Below are positions 1 through 8,980 of a DNA stretch of 64,000 nt, in pieces. Within the stretch, counting starts at the first letter, position 1. Every line of letters starts with the position of its first letter. Source of the DNA: Treponema bryantii. Its GTDB lineage: Bacteria; Spirochaetota; Spirochaetia; Treponematales; Treponemataceae. The position numbers and the translations under genes were made by a program. The stretch is from NCBI RefSeq assembly GCF_900113965.1, contig NZ_FORI01000007.1:62001-126000 (forward strand). Reading direction: 5' to 3'. The notes below the pieces were generated by a model. That model saw only the letters and a program-made list of their open reading frames with translations, was not told the origin of the DNA and ran no database searches.

Positions 1-193
1 TGAAGGATGGTATGCAAGAATCAATGCTTCAGAGGAATCTGAGGCGACTGTTTCTGATGCAATTATGGACCGCATTGTTCATAACGCTTTTACAGTCAGT
101 ATTGAAGGAAAGATTTCCATGCGCGAAAGACATGGAATCAATTTTTCAGAAAAAACTGATTCTGCTTTTGGAGGTACAGATGTTGTATTCTGA
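1..193 (+). pseudogene. istB: IS21-family IstB helper ATPase, C-terminal end (cut by window edge)
   Basis: Frame 2 reads without a stop from base 2 to a TGA at 191-193. The residues DAIMDRIVHNAF and SMRERHG match the C-terminus of IstB, the AAA ATPase that assists IS21 transposases. Only about 63 codons are visible, so it cannot be told whether the element is complete to the left. The downstream GGAGG and small ORF overlap its last bases. The family assignment rests on motif recognition of the conserved C-terminal helix. Confidence 0.7.
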
Positions 194-401
194 TGTATTT
201 CCATTGTTGGAAGCAATGTCCAATGACTTACTGGCAAGATGCAAAGAAATAGCATCGCTGAGAACGCAACTCTCTAAGGTTGGATTATTTCCAGACTCTG
301 AACTTGAATGTGACATATCCTGTGTCTATAAGGATTTCAAAATCTGGAGGGAATTTGTGGATACTTACTACAATGGCATTGATCCGTTTATCGGTGAATA
401 G
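180..401 (+). CDS. small hypothetical protein overlapping istB
   Basis: A 73-residue ORF starts at ATG 180, five bases after a strong GGAGG at 170-174, and overlaps the istB stop by 14 bases, which suggests translational coupling to istB. The product is leucine- and acid-rich with two cysteines (CDISC) and no membrane segment. I do not recognise it; IS21 elements can carry a small passenger after istB. A longer version starting at base 12 reads the istB region in the wrong frame and is not supported. Confidence 0.5.
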   Translation: MLYSDVFPLLEAMSNDLLARCKEIASLRTQLSKVGLFPDSELECDISCVYKDFKIWREFVDTYYNGIDPFIGE

Positions 402-423
402 CGTATAGAAATCGTTATTTACC

Positions 424-494
424 CGCCAGTCTGATGATACAAAATGGTGCAAATTCTTCGGAATGTGTGGTGCTAAATTTCCGTCAGACTGGCG
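424..494. repeat. inverted repeat at probable IS21 right end
   Basis: CGCCAGTCTGATG at 424-436 is the inverted copy of CGTCAGACTGGCG at 482-494 (13-nt arms, one G-T mismatch). Nearby GGTGCAAATT, GGTGCTAAAT and GGTGCTGAGT at about 445-520 look like short direct repeats, as expected of IS21-type multiple terminal repeats. The exact end of the element is not determined; 402-606 holds no ORF. Confidence 0.45.
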
Positions 495-606
495 CTATTT
501 TTCCGTGCAAGTGGTGCTGAGTGCATGGAATTTACAATGTATTAGTATTATAACAAAGAAAACATAAATAAATATTTGATGCAAGTTTTATAAGGGTATA
601 TTTAAT

Positions 607-690
607 GCCAAATCTCCGAATATAATTCTGCCGATTCGCCAATTAGAATAATGCCAAATCACCAAATGAAAACTTGCCAAAACGCCAAAT
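607..690. repeat. four 23-bp tandem repeats upstream of the DUF4143 ATPase
   Basis: Units begin at 607, 630, 653 and 676, an exact 23-bp period. Each opens with a 15-nt core close to GCCAAATCNCCAAAT followed by 8 variable AT-rich bases. The last unit ends 6 nt before a TACAAT -10 element. Position and periodicity suggest an operator array covering the -35 region; which protein binds is unknown. Confidence 0.75.
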
Positions 691-696
691 GAGATA

Positions 697-702
697 TACA
701 AT
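697..702 (+). promoter_or_regulatory. -10 element of a probably leaderless promoter
   Basis: TACAAT (within TATACAAT, 695-702) sits 6 nt before the ATG at 709. Transcription would start at or next to the A of the start codon, and there is no Shine-Dalgarno sequence. The expected -35 position falls in the last 23-bp repeat unit, so an occupied repeat array would block or recruit polymerase. Confidence 0.55.
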
Positions 703-708
703 AAAAGC

Positions 709-1986
709 ATGGAAAATTACAGACCTCGAATTGCAGATAAGACTCTTGAAAGGAAATTAAAAGGGAAGGGAGCCGTTCTTATTCAGGGACCAAAATGGTG
801 TGGTAAGACGACGACTGCAGAGCAGATGGCGAAAAGCATTTTGTATATGTCTAAGCCGGAAGATGTAAAAGCAAATCTTATAGCGGCTGATATTAATCCT
901 TCTAAGCTGCTTGAGGGTGAAACTCCACGTTTGATTGATGAATGGCAGATTGCTCCAAAGCTTTGGGATGCTGTTCGTTTTGAGGTTGATCACAGAAAAG
1001 GAATGGGGCAGTTTATTCTGACTGGTTCTGCGGTTCCTCCTGATGATGAAGAAATCTTTCATAGCGGAACCGGCCGTTTTGCATGGATAAAAATGCGGCC
1101 TATGTCGCTGTTTGAGTCAGGGGAATCTACAGGCGAAATCAGTCTTAAGGCTTTATTCGACCAGCCGGAACAGATTCTGGCAGAAAACAAAATTGATGAT
1201 ATTGATAAACTGGCTTTTTTAATTTGTCGAGGCGGCTGGCCCGGTACTGTTGATATGGAGCCGGAGATTGCTCTGGACCAGGCTTTTGATTATTTTGATG
1301 CTATTGTAAATACTGATATTTCCCGTGTTGATAATGTAAAACGCGATTCTGAACGTGCCAGGAGGCTGATGAAATCGTATGCAAGAAATCAGGGTACTCA
1401 GACTGCTTACACTGTTCTTCGTGATGATATTCTTGCAAATGATGCTGAAAGTCTTACTGAAGATACTGTTTATTCATATACAAACGCACTCCGAAAGATT
1501 TTTGTGATTGAAGATATGCATGCCTGGAATCCGAATCTGCGTTCTAAAACTGCTATCAGAACTTCGGATACGCGCTACTTTAGTGATTCTTCTATTGCAA
1601 CTGCAAGCCTGGGCCTGGGCCCTGCTGACCTTGTGAAAGACCTGGAAACGATGGGCTTATTCTTTGAAACTTTGTGTGTGCGCGATTTACGTGTATATGC
1701 AGAAAGCCTTGATGGAGAAGTGTATCATTACCGTGATAAGTCTGGTCTTGAATGTGATGCAGTTATCCATTTAAGAAATGGTTCATTCGGCCTGATTGAA
1801 ATAAAACTCGGCGGCGACCACCTGATTGAAGAAGGCGCCGCCAACCTCAAAACCTTCAGCTCAAAAATCGATACCAAAAAGATGAAAGAGCCAGCCTTCA
1901 TGATGGTTCTGACCGGAACCGGAAAGTACGCATACCGCCGCGAGGACGGGGTGTACGTTGTGCCGGTTGGATGTTTAAGGGATTAG
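709..1986 (+). CDS. AAA ATPase with C-terminal DUF4143 domain
   Basis: A 425-residue protein with a Walker A motif GPKWCGKTT at residues 27-35, an LIDEWQ Walker B region near residue 75 and the LTGSA sensor motif just after 100, typical of the AAA_14/DUF4143 family. The C-terminal part holds a PD-(D/E)XK-like core (ECDAV then FGLIEIK) that many DUF4143 proteins carry. Family members are common single genes in gut bacteria with no settled function. The start is chosen because the promoter abuts the ATG; no ribosome site is present. It stands alone between the IS21 remnant and the DUF262 operon. Confidence 0.85.
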   Translation: MENYRPRIADKTLERKLKGKGAVLIQGPKWCGKTTTAEQMAKSILYMSKPEDVKANLIAADINPSKLLEGETPRLIDEWQIAPKLWDAVRFEVDHRKGMGQFILTGSAVPPDDEEIFHSGTGRFAWIKMRPMSLFESGESTGEISLKALFDQPEQILAENKIDDIDKLAFLICRGGWPGTVDMEPEIALDQAFDYFDAIVNTDISRVDNVKRDSERARRLMKSYARNQGTQTAYTVLRDDILANDAESLTEDTVYSYTNALRKIFVIEDMHAWNPNLRSKTAIRTSDTRYFSDSSIATASLGLGPADLVKDLETMGLFFETLCVRDLRVYAESLDGEVYHYRDKSGLECDAVIHLRNGSFGLIEIKLGGDHLIEEGAANLKTFSSKIDTKKMKEPAFMMVLTGTGKYAYRREDGVYVVPVGCLRD

Positions 1987-2058
1987 AGATGTTTATGTGT
2001 TGCTTTATACAGTGAATACACTCGAAATCAGTTTTTATTATTTTCATGGAAAGAAAAA

Positions 2059-3468
2059 ATGGATAATACTAGAAAAATACAAATAATAACTATAGCAGAT
2101 TTACTATCCCAGAATCTTACTATACCGCTTTATCAAAGACCATATAAATGGACAGCAAAAAACATTGACGAATTATTAAATGATGTCTTATTAGCGATAG
2201 ATAATAAAAAGGACAAAAATACTCCACATAATTATAAATATAGAGTGGGAACTGTATTACTTCATAAAAATCCATATAAATATAACGATAGACCAACATA
2301 TGATATTGTAGATGGACAACAAAGAATCATATCATTTAACTTATTAGCATTGTATCTTTTTAATGACTCACCTTATCCATATAATGAAATCCTAGAAGAA
2401 ACGAAAAGTGGAAAGTTTATAACAAAAAAGTTTAGTAATAAAATAACCCAAAAGAATATTCATGAAAATTATTCCAAGATTAAGAACTGGTTTATTTCCA
2501 ATTCAAGAACTAATTTAAAACGCGATTTTATAAATGCACTAGATAATCTTCTTGAAGTTGTAGTTATTACTGTTGATGAAGATAAGCAATCGGAAGCCTT
2601 TCAATTATTTGATTCTCAGAATAATAGAGGTAAACCTCTTGATCCACATGATTTATTAAAGGCATTTCATTTACGAGAAATGCGTAATAATCAAGATCAA
2701 ATGGAAAATATGGTTGATTTTTGGGAAGCAAGAAAACCAGAAGAAATAGCAAATTTGTTTAATATCTATCTTTTTCCTATATTAAGATGGACCCGAAACC
2801 AATCTGCTATCTCATTTTCTGTAGATGAAATTGATACTTATAAAGGGATTCCAGATAATGATTTGATAGATACTGACAATCAGGACAAATTATACCCATA
2901 TTCCAAAAGAATAAATAAAGCTATGCCTGAATTTCAAATTTCAGAGTCATTTATTCCAGGAGAAGATTTCTTCTTATTTGTGAAACATTATTTTGACTTA
3001 CAGGAAGAATTAGAACATAAACTTAACAATTCTCCTCTCCCAATCATTCACGAAATGAATAATATAATCTCCAATATTGAAGAAAACCAGACAGGTTTAA
3101 CTTATGCCAAAAACTTATTCAATTGTGTTCTATTAGCATATTATGATCGCTTTGGAAATTTAGATGAAACGGTCGTTCGCAAATTATTTGTTTGGGCTTT
3201 TATGATTAGAATTGATATGGAACATTTAGGTTTTGATACCATAAATAAGTATTCTCTAGGAGATCAAACAAAAGGTTATACAAATAAACTTCCAATGTTT
3301 AATATTATTTATTACTCAAGACGACATACAGATCTTACAAACATCGAAATTCTTGTAACAAATAAATCTATCGAGGAAAATTTAAAAATAATTAAAAACC
3401 ATGAAAAAATGAAGTGGGAAGATTTATATTTAAGTTTGAAGAAAATAAATGGAGATATTGAAAATTGA
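2059..3468 (+). CDS. DUF262 (GmrS/ParB-like) protein, first of three
   Basis: 469 residues. The DUF262 signature is clear: LYQRPYKW near residues 24-31 and DGQQR at 85-89, the motif linked to nucleotide-dependent action in GmrSD-type enzymes. No HNH or DUF1524 nuclease motif is seen at the C-terminus, so this copy looks like a GmrS-type half only. It opens a tightly packed operon: its TGA overlaps the TTG start of the next gene. Base composition is very AT-rich compared with the genes after 8221, a sign of separate acquisition. Role by family: Type IV restriction or related anti-phage defence; the substrate is unknown. Confidence 0.8.
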   Translation: MDNTRKIQIITIADLLSQNLTIPLYQRPYKWTAKNIDELLNDVLLAIDNKKDKNTPHNYKYRVGTVLLHKNPYKYNDRPTYDIVDGQQRIISFNLLALYLFNDSPYPYNEILEETKSGKFITKKFSNKITQKNIHENYSKIKNWFISNSRTNLKRDFINALDNLLEVVVITVDEDKQSEAFQLFDSQNNRGKPLDPHDLLKAFHLREMRNNQDQMENMVDFWEARKPEEIANLFNIYLFPILRWTRNQSAISFSVDEIDTYKGIPDNDLIDTDNQDKLYPYSKRINKAMPEFQISESFIPGEDFFLFVKHYFDLQEELEHKLNNSPLPIIHEMNNIISNIEENQTGLTYAKNLFNCVLLAYYDRFGNLDETVVRKLFVWAFMIRIDMEHLGFDTINKYSLGDQTKGYTNKLPMFNIIYYSRRHTDLTNIEILVTNKSIEENLKIIKNHEKMKWEDLYLSLKKINGDIEN

Positions 3469-5846
3469 CAAAAGAGATTAACATTGTTAAAAACAACAGC
3501 CCATTTTTTAATACGACTCAGTATGATTTCATGATTCCTCTATACCAAAGAGCCTTTGCATGGGGCGATGAAGAAATCAATAAATTAATTGATGATATCA
3601 ATGATTTTAATAAATTTTATGATAATGATGATAGAGTAACTGATGACAATTATTACATCGGAACTCTTGTTGTATATAAAAATTATGTACATAATCAATG
3701 TGTTTATGAAGTTATTGATGGACAGCAGCGTTTAACGGCCTTATTCCTTTTATTGAATTATTTGAATTATGAAGTACGGCCATCTTTAAGGTTTGAACAT
3801 AGAACTCCATCTAATAATGCAATAGATAATATCAATCAAATTATAGACAACTACAAGCGCTGTAATTCAAAAATAGATTTAAGTATTGTCGATTCAGAAT
3901 CAATTCAAGATACGATAAAACAAGGAATTGGAACAATACATGATAAATTCACACATGATTCAATTAATATCGAAAAATTTCAGAAACAGTTAGAAAAAGT
4001 AATTCTGTTTCAAGTTGAAGTTCCAGATGGAACAGATTTAAATAGGTATTTCGAAATAATGAATACAAGAGGAGAACAACTTGAACAACAAGATATTCTA
4101 AAAGCTAATTTAATGTCATTCCTAGATAATGAAGAAGGAGAAGTTTTCTCAAAAATATGGAATGCCTGTAGTAATATGAACGGTTATGTCCAAATGAATT
4201 TTGATGTAAAATCAAGAGAGATTATATTTGGAAAGAATTGGAGAACATCTTTAATAGGTTATCAAACAGAGATTTTTGCAGATTATCTGTTTAAATCTGA
4301 TTTAAAAGTCAATTATTTATCAAATAGGACAGAATCAAAAAAAATTACAGATATTATAAAAGCAACGTTTTCCGTTGAAGATGAGGTCATCGAAGATACA
4401 GAAAATAATCGAATAAGATTTGAAAGTATTATCAATTTTTCACATTTCTTATTACATTGCTTAAAAGTCTATATAGAAGATCAAAATTTGGTACATAAAG
4501 ATAATCCAGAAACACCTCTTATTCCAAGTTTATTAGATGATAAAAAATTGTTGAAAAGTTTTGATTCTGTTCTCGATTTTGGAAGAGAAAATGATAATCT
4601 TATTAAGCAGAAAAAAAAAGATTTTTCAAAACAATTTATAGCGCTTTTATTGAAATGTAGATTTTTATTTGATAATTATATTCTAAAAAGAGAATATATA
4701 AATGAAAATAAAGATGGTATATGGAGCTTACAAGAATTCCATGTAAGCCAAAGAGGAACTAAAAAGAGTCCATATTTTACAAAAACAAATTTTTACAGTT
4801 CAGACCTAAATGATTATTGTAATCAAACATTAATGATTCAAGCTGCAATGAGAGTATCGTATACGTCCCCAAAAATAATGCATTGGATTACTGAATTATT
4901 AACTTGGTCCTATAAACAAGATAATCCAAAAAACTTCAAAGACTATTGTTTAGTTGCAGAAAATTATGTAAGAAAGAATTTAATGAATGATTTCTTTGCA
5001 GTAGAAAAGTATAAAACTTTAGGTGTGGCAACTCCTCATATTGTATTTAATTATTTGGATTATTTAATATGGAAAAAGAATCCACAAAAATATGAATATA
5101 GAAAAAATAATCCAGATTCTTTTACATTTGAATTTAGAACATCAGTTGAACATTGGTATCCACAACATCCTAATGAGAAGGAAGGTATACTCATATGGGA
5201 TGATGTCGATCGATTTGGTAATTTATGTATCATACAACGTAATATAAATTCGCGATTTTCAAATCAATCTCCAAAAGCAAAGAAAGACGATAATACCAAT
5301 GAAATAAAAAAGGGAAGCCTAAAACTTCGTAAAATGGCATCCATCATAACGAACTGTTCAAATGATGATTGGAAGAATTCTGAATGCGAGAAACATGAAA
5401 AAGAAATGCTTTCTATACTCGAGAAAGATTGTTATTCTTACGAAGCACTTGGAAAACTAATATCCTTAGAATTATTAAAAAAAGGTTTTGAGGAAAAATG
5501 GATAGGCGCATATAAGCTCATAACTAAAAAGATTGCAAAAGATGAATATATCTATTTCTTTATTTATGAAAATGAAAGAAAATTCGAAATAGGTTTTGTA
5601 AGACAAGATGGCTTTTTGAATTCGGCAAATATACACATTAAGAAACTCAATTATGCGTTAGATAACCTTATGTTTAACAAATTAATATTCTACTCAATAT
5701 CACAAACAAATACTTACAGAAATAAATGGATAAGTAGACATTTTAAAATCAATATTTCAAGTTTTGATGCTATATTCTTTGAAATATATTCTCTTCTGGA
5801 ACAATTATATAATTATAAGAGTTATATTAAAAAAGGAAAAATTTAA
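3465..5846 (+). CDS. DUF262-DUF1524 protein, second of three
   Basis: 793 residues starting at a TTG that overlaps the previous stop (TTGA). The N-terminus carries LYQRAFAW and VIDGQQRLTALF, the DUF262 signature; near residue 561 VEHWYPQHP followed by FGNLCIIQRNIN and a later N-S-R-F-S-N pattern match a DUF1524 HNH-type nuclease core. This is the full GmrSD-like arrangement in one chain. It sits between two other DUF262 proteins and ends in TAATG, sharing one base with the next start. Expected role: nucleotide-regulated endonuclease in defence (family knowledge); partner requirement is inference. Confidence 0.8.
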   Translation: MTKEINIVKNNSPFFNTTQYDFMIPLYQRAFAWGDEEINKLIDDINDFNKFYDNDDRVTDDNYYIGTLVVYKNYVHNQCVYEVIDGQQRLTALFLLLNYLNYEVRPSLRFEHRTPSNNAIDNINQIIDNYKRCNSKIDLSIVDSESIQDTIKQGIGTIHDKFTHDSINIEKFQKQLEKVILFQVEVPDGTDLNRYFEIMNTRGEQLEQQDILKANLMSFLDNEEGEVFSKIWNACSNMNGYVQMNFDVKSREIIFGKNWRTSLIGYQTEIFADYLFKSDLKVNYLSNRTESKKITDIIKATFSVEDEVIEDTENNRIRFESIINFSHFLLHCLKVYIEDQNLVHKDNPETPLIPSLLDDKKLLKSFDSVLDFGRENDNLIKQKKKDFSKQFIALLLKCRFLFDNYILKREYINENKDGIWSLQEFHVSQRGTKKSPYFTKTNFYSSDLNDYCNQTLMIQAAMRVSYTSPKIMHWITELLTWSYKQDNPKNFKDYCLVAENYVRKNLMNDFFAVEKYKTLGVATPHIVFNYLDYLIWKKNPQKYEYRKNNPDSFTFEFRTSVEHWYPQHPNEKEGILIWDDVDRFGNLCIIQRNINSRFSNQSPKAKKDDNTNEIKKGSLKLRKMASIITNCSNDDWKNSECEKHEKEMLSILEKDCYSYEALGKLISLELLKKGFEEKWIGAYKLITKKIAKDEYIYFFIYENERKFEIGFVRQDGFLNSANIHIKKLNYALDNLMFNKLIFYSISQTNTYRNKWISRHFKINISSFDAIFFEIYSLLEQLYNYKSYIKKGKI

Positions 5847-8221
5847 TGATTTTTTTACAAAATGAGAATGCAAAAGTTTTTTCTTTAAAGGAAATTGCAG
5901 GATGGACAACAAAAGACTCTGGAGTTTCAATTCCAGCTTTGCAACGAGGTCTTGTATGGTCACCTCAGCAAACAGAATTTTTATGGGATTCAATTTTAAG
6001 GACATTTCCTATTGGAGGTTTTGTTTTATCGCAGAACGCTGACGGTTCTTTTTATCTCATGGATGGTCAGCAAAGATATAATGCTATTCGAACAGGATTT
6101 TCAGAACTAAATGAAGATAATAACATCATTCTATGGATTGATTTGAAACCAACAATTGAAAAGAAATCTACAAGATTGTTTTTTATAAAAGCTACAACGC
6201 GAAACCATCCTTGGGGTTTTAAGAATGATGATGAATGCAGTGTATTGAACGCATCTGAGAGACGAGAAGCATTAAAAGCTTTCGGACATGAAGGGGAAAA
6301 CATCTTTAAAACAAAAATTAATCTCTTGGAAACATTCCCTATCAAATCTACATTTCCTATTCCATTCAATTTCTTACTGAACGCAACCTTAGATTCCGCT
6401 GAAGATTTTGCAGATAATATTATCCAGAAAATAAACAATCTTTCCGCAGCTTGGAAAAAACACTTTAAATGGAATGAGAGAGAAACAGTTTATGATGTCT
6501 CTAATATCCTAAAAACAACTTTCTACCCCCTCATAGAAGAAATTTCAAAATCTCATCCATATGTAATTCCATGCAGTATCCTTTCACAAGAAGCAATCTC
6601 TACAGAGACAGAGAGAACCAATGAAATGGATAAAACAAATTTAGAAATTCTCTTTACAAGGTTAAATAAAGGCGGAACTGCAATATCTCAAGAAGATTTA
6701 TATTATTCTGCAATAAAAGCTTATTGGGAAAATATAAAAGACATAATTGATACTCTTTCAGAAGATAAGATGCCACCACAATATCTAGCCATGCTTTTCT
6801 TTCGACTTGCACTTACAGTTAGAGATGAAAAATCAACAAAATTTGTTGGTAATCTTTCAATAAAACAAATAAGACAATATGCTAGGGATGAACAAACAAA
6901 AAGTTATGTTGAAAACTTTATACAAAATGATGCACTAAGAATAATTGATACTGTATATGATGCACTTTCAGATATTCCAAAATATCTTGTAATGAAAATA
7001 ATTACTCGAAAAAGAGAGATATTCTTACTCTTAATGTATTTTGCATATAAAAAGTTTGATCTTAATAAGTGGCATGTAGCAAATCTTGCCATGTATTTGT
7101 ATTGGTTTTCAACTGATCCAACATATACAGTAAACAAATTATTTGAATGCTTTAAGGAATCTGAAAAAGATATAAAAGAACAAAAAATAAATGAGGCAAA
7201 GCAACTGCTTTCCCAATTAGTTCTCGAAGGGAGAATTATTAATGTATATAAGCCTAATGAGCTCAAAATAGATACTAGTTCATTAAAAAGACCAAGAACA
7301 GAGAATGCTATCGACTCGTTTTGGAATATAGTATCAGACTTTAAACATAATTCTTTTTTAATTCTAGCTGAAAAAGATTTTATTAATTCTCATTTTCCCG
7401 AATATAATCCTGCCCACATAAAAGGTTGGGATAAAACAAACTGTCCTTGGGATTATGACCATATAATTCCTAAGAGCTGGTCAGAATACCAATTGAAATC
7501 AAATCCATATAAAGCAATTGTAGATTATTGGCTTTGGAGAATAGGAAATTTCGCAGCAATTCCATTTGAAGAAAACCGTTCAAAAAATAATAGAGATGAC
7601 TATGGATTTTATTTAAAGGAAAACAATGCAGAAAAATTGTTTTTTGATAAAGAAATAACAACAGTAACAAGCAAACTCATTGCAAATGAAGATGAAGCAA
7701 GAACTTTTGTTAAATTAACATATAATCGAACGATAAGAATCTACGAATCCTGTTATAACTACATAAGCACATGGTTGCCGATACTTTCTTCAGAAGCTGA
7801 ACAGCGAAAAAGCTTCTTCCAAAGCATTCAAGCCGAATTACCGGGTTTTCAATTTTTCTATGTATTTGGAAATAAAGAATGCATTATTACCTCAGAGAAT
7901 GACTGGAATCAAAAGTGCCTAAGTTTAGCTTTTCCAGTTAGTAATGATGTTATGGTAGGTTTGACCTGGAATATTGGACAATATAATAAGACGAGCTATG
8001 AAATCGGTTATCGCAAGAATTATACTCAAACCCACTTAAATGATCTTCTTAAAGAAAAATTTATGAAAGTTAATATTCTTAAAGATGGTTCTCCAATGGC
8101 TGATTGGTGGTACTTATGTGGAATCTATGATAAAGATTCAATTACAAAACAGAAATGTATAGAACTTTTAAGAGAACTTTGTGAATATTCAAAGGATTTT
8201 CTTTTAAATGATACCGTCTGA
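5846..8221 (+). CDS. DUF262 protein with HNH nuclease end, third of three
   Basis: 791 residues; ATG overlaps the preceding stop (TAATG) with AAAAGG 8-12 bases upstream. PALQRGLVW and MDGQQRYNAI at the N-terminus mark DUF262. Near residue 535 WDYDHIIPKSW, then RIGNFAAIPFEENRSKNNRD, form an HNH/DUF1524-like nuclease core distinct in sequence from that of the second gene. It closes the operon; the strand and GC content switch immediately afterwards. Two different nuclease subunits plus one nuclease-less paralogue suggest a hetero-complex. Confidence 0.8.
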   Translation: MIFLQNENAKVFSLKEIAGWTTKDSGVSIPALQRGLVWSPQQTEFLWDSILRTFPIGGFVLSQNADGSFYLMDGQQRYNAIRTGFSELNEDNNIILWIDLKPTIEKKSTRLFFIKATTRNHPWGFKNDDECSVLNASERREALKAFGHEGENIFKTKINLLETFPIKSTFPIPFNFLLNATLDSAEDFADNIIQKINNLSAAWKKHFKWNERETVYDVSNILKTTFYPLIEEISKSHPYVIPCSILSQEAISTETERTNEMDKTNLEILFTRLNKGGTAISQEDLYYSAIKAYWENIKDIIDTLSEDKMPPQYLAMLFFRLALTVRDEKSTKFVGNLSIKQIRQYARDEQTKSYVENFIQNDALRIIDTVYDALSDIPKYLVMKIITRKREIFLLLMYFAYKKFDLNKWHVANLAMYLYWFSTDPTYTVNKLFECFKESEKDIKEQKINEAKQLLSQLVLEGRIINVYKPNELKIDTSSLKRPRTENAIDSFWNIVSDFKHNSFLILAEKDFINSHFPEYNPAHIKGWDKTNCPWDYDHIIPKSWSEYQLKSNPYKAIVDYWLWRIGNFAAIPFEENRSKNNRDDYGFYLKENNAEKLFFDKEITTVTSKLIANEDEARTFVKLTYNRTIRIYESCYNYISTWLPILSSEAEQRKSFFQSIQAELPGFQFFYVFGNKECIITSENDWNQKCLSLAFPVSNDVMVGLTWNIGQYNKTSYEIGYRKNYTQTHLNDLLKEKFMKVNILKDGSPMADWWYLCGIYDKDSITKQKCIELLRELCEYSKDFLLNDTV

Positions 8222-8226
8222 TTGAA

Positions 8227-8901
8227 TCACCCAATCGGATCCCCGCAGAACTCTTTTCTTTTGCAGCCTTTGCAGTGGGCGCCCATCCAGACGTTGTCGA
8301 ATTGTTCGGCAGCGTTTTTTACGAAGTCGCGGTTGGTGCTGAGGATGCCGGCTTCGAAGTTGCGGGTGTTTTCGCCTTTCATGCCGAGGCCGGCGCCGGT
8401 GAGGTTGGCGGAGCCTACGTAGGCGGCTTTTAGGTCGAAGACGATGATTTTGAAATGGACTCTTGGGCAGAGGACGCGTTCCATGCCTTCGATGAGGGCG
8501 GGGTATTTGTCGAAATCCTGGCGGAAGGCGGGGCCGGGTTCTTTGGCGTGTATCAGGCGGATTTCTACTCCGCGTTTGGCGAGGTCGGAAAGAACTTCGA
8601 GTAAGGGTTTAGTTCCGCGGCCGTCTTTTACGTAAAGATCTTTGATGTCGGCAGTGCCTATCCAAAGTGTTTTCTTGACGGTTTTAATTCGTTCTATGAC
8701 TTGATCATAGTGGGCTCCATTTGAGATGTAGAGAAATTCTGAAGGCGAAGGGGTAGAGTCCGGCATAGCCTGCCTCTGCGCATTTTGGTGGTGAATCCTA
8801 ACACGACCCGCTGCTGCAGCTCGTGTTTTAACGGATTCCCGATTAGAGCGGGGTGACATTCCCCCCTTTGTATCCTTAATCTTTTTCTTCTTTCCAAACA
8901 T
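8227..8901 (-). CDS. PLD-family (HKD) nuclease-like protein
   Basis: 224 residues from the ATG at 8901, chosen because AGAGGA lies six bases upstream; a start seven codons earlier lacks one. HFKIIVFD followed by GSANLTGAG is a complete single HKD motif (H-x-K-x4-D...GSxN), so the enzyme probably works as a dimer, like Nuc and the DrmC/BfiI group. The C-terminus has a Cys cluster CKGCKRKEFC that may bind metal. The N-terminal 30 residues are Lys/Arg-rich. It follows the SNF2-like helicase on the same strand 80 bases away and may be cotranscribed with it. GC content is much higher than in the DUF262 genes next door. Confidence 0.75.
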   Translation of the reverse strand: MFGKKKKIKDTKGGMSPRSNRESVKTRAAAAGRVRIHHQNAQRQAMPDSTPSPSEFLYISNGAHYDQVIERIKTVKKTLWIGTADIKDLYVKDGRGTKPLLEVLSDLAKRGVEIRLIHAKEPGPAFRQDFDKYPALIEGMERVLCPRVHFKIIVFDLKAAYVGSANLTGAGLGMKGENTRNFEAGILSTNRDFVKNAAEQFDNVWMGAHCKGCKRKEFCGDPIG

Positions 8902-8917
8902 TTTATGTCCTCTTGCA

Positions 8918-8940
8918 GTCATTTCGACAGGCTCAATGAC
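8918..8940. repeat. short dispersed-type inverted repeat
   Basis: GTCATT-N11-AATGAC with the core TCGACAGGCTC, a sequence I recognise as resembling a small palindromic element common between genes of several phyla. It lies between the helicase stop and the PLD start and reaches within 17 bases of the PLD ATG. Function unknown; it could form a weak hairpin. Confidence 0.4.
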
Positions 8941-8980
8941 CGCGTCTTTTACATCAATAACCTCAATCCTGTTTATTATA

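Noticed and set aside
607-690. CRISPR-like array
   Set aside because: Repeats are too short and the 8-nt intervals cannot be spacers; position at a promoter fits an operator.
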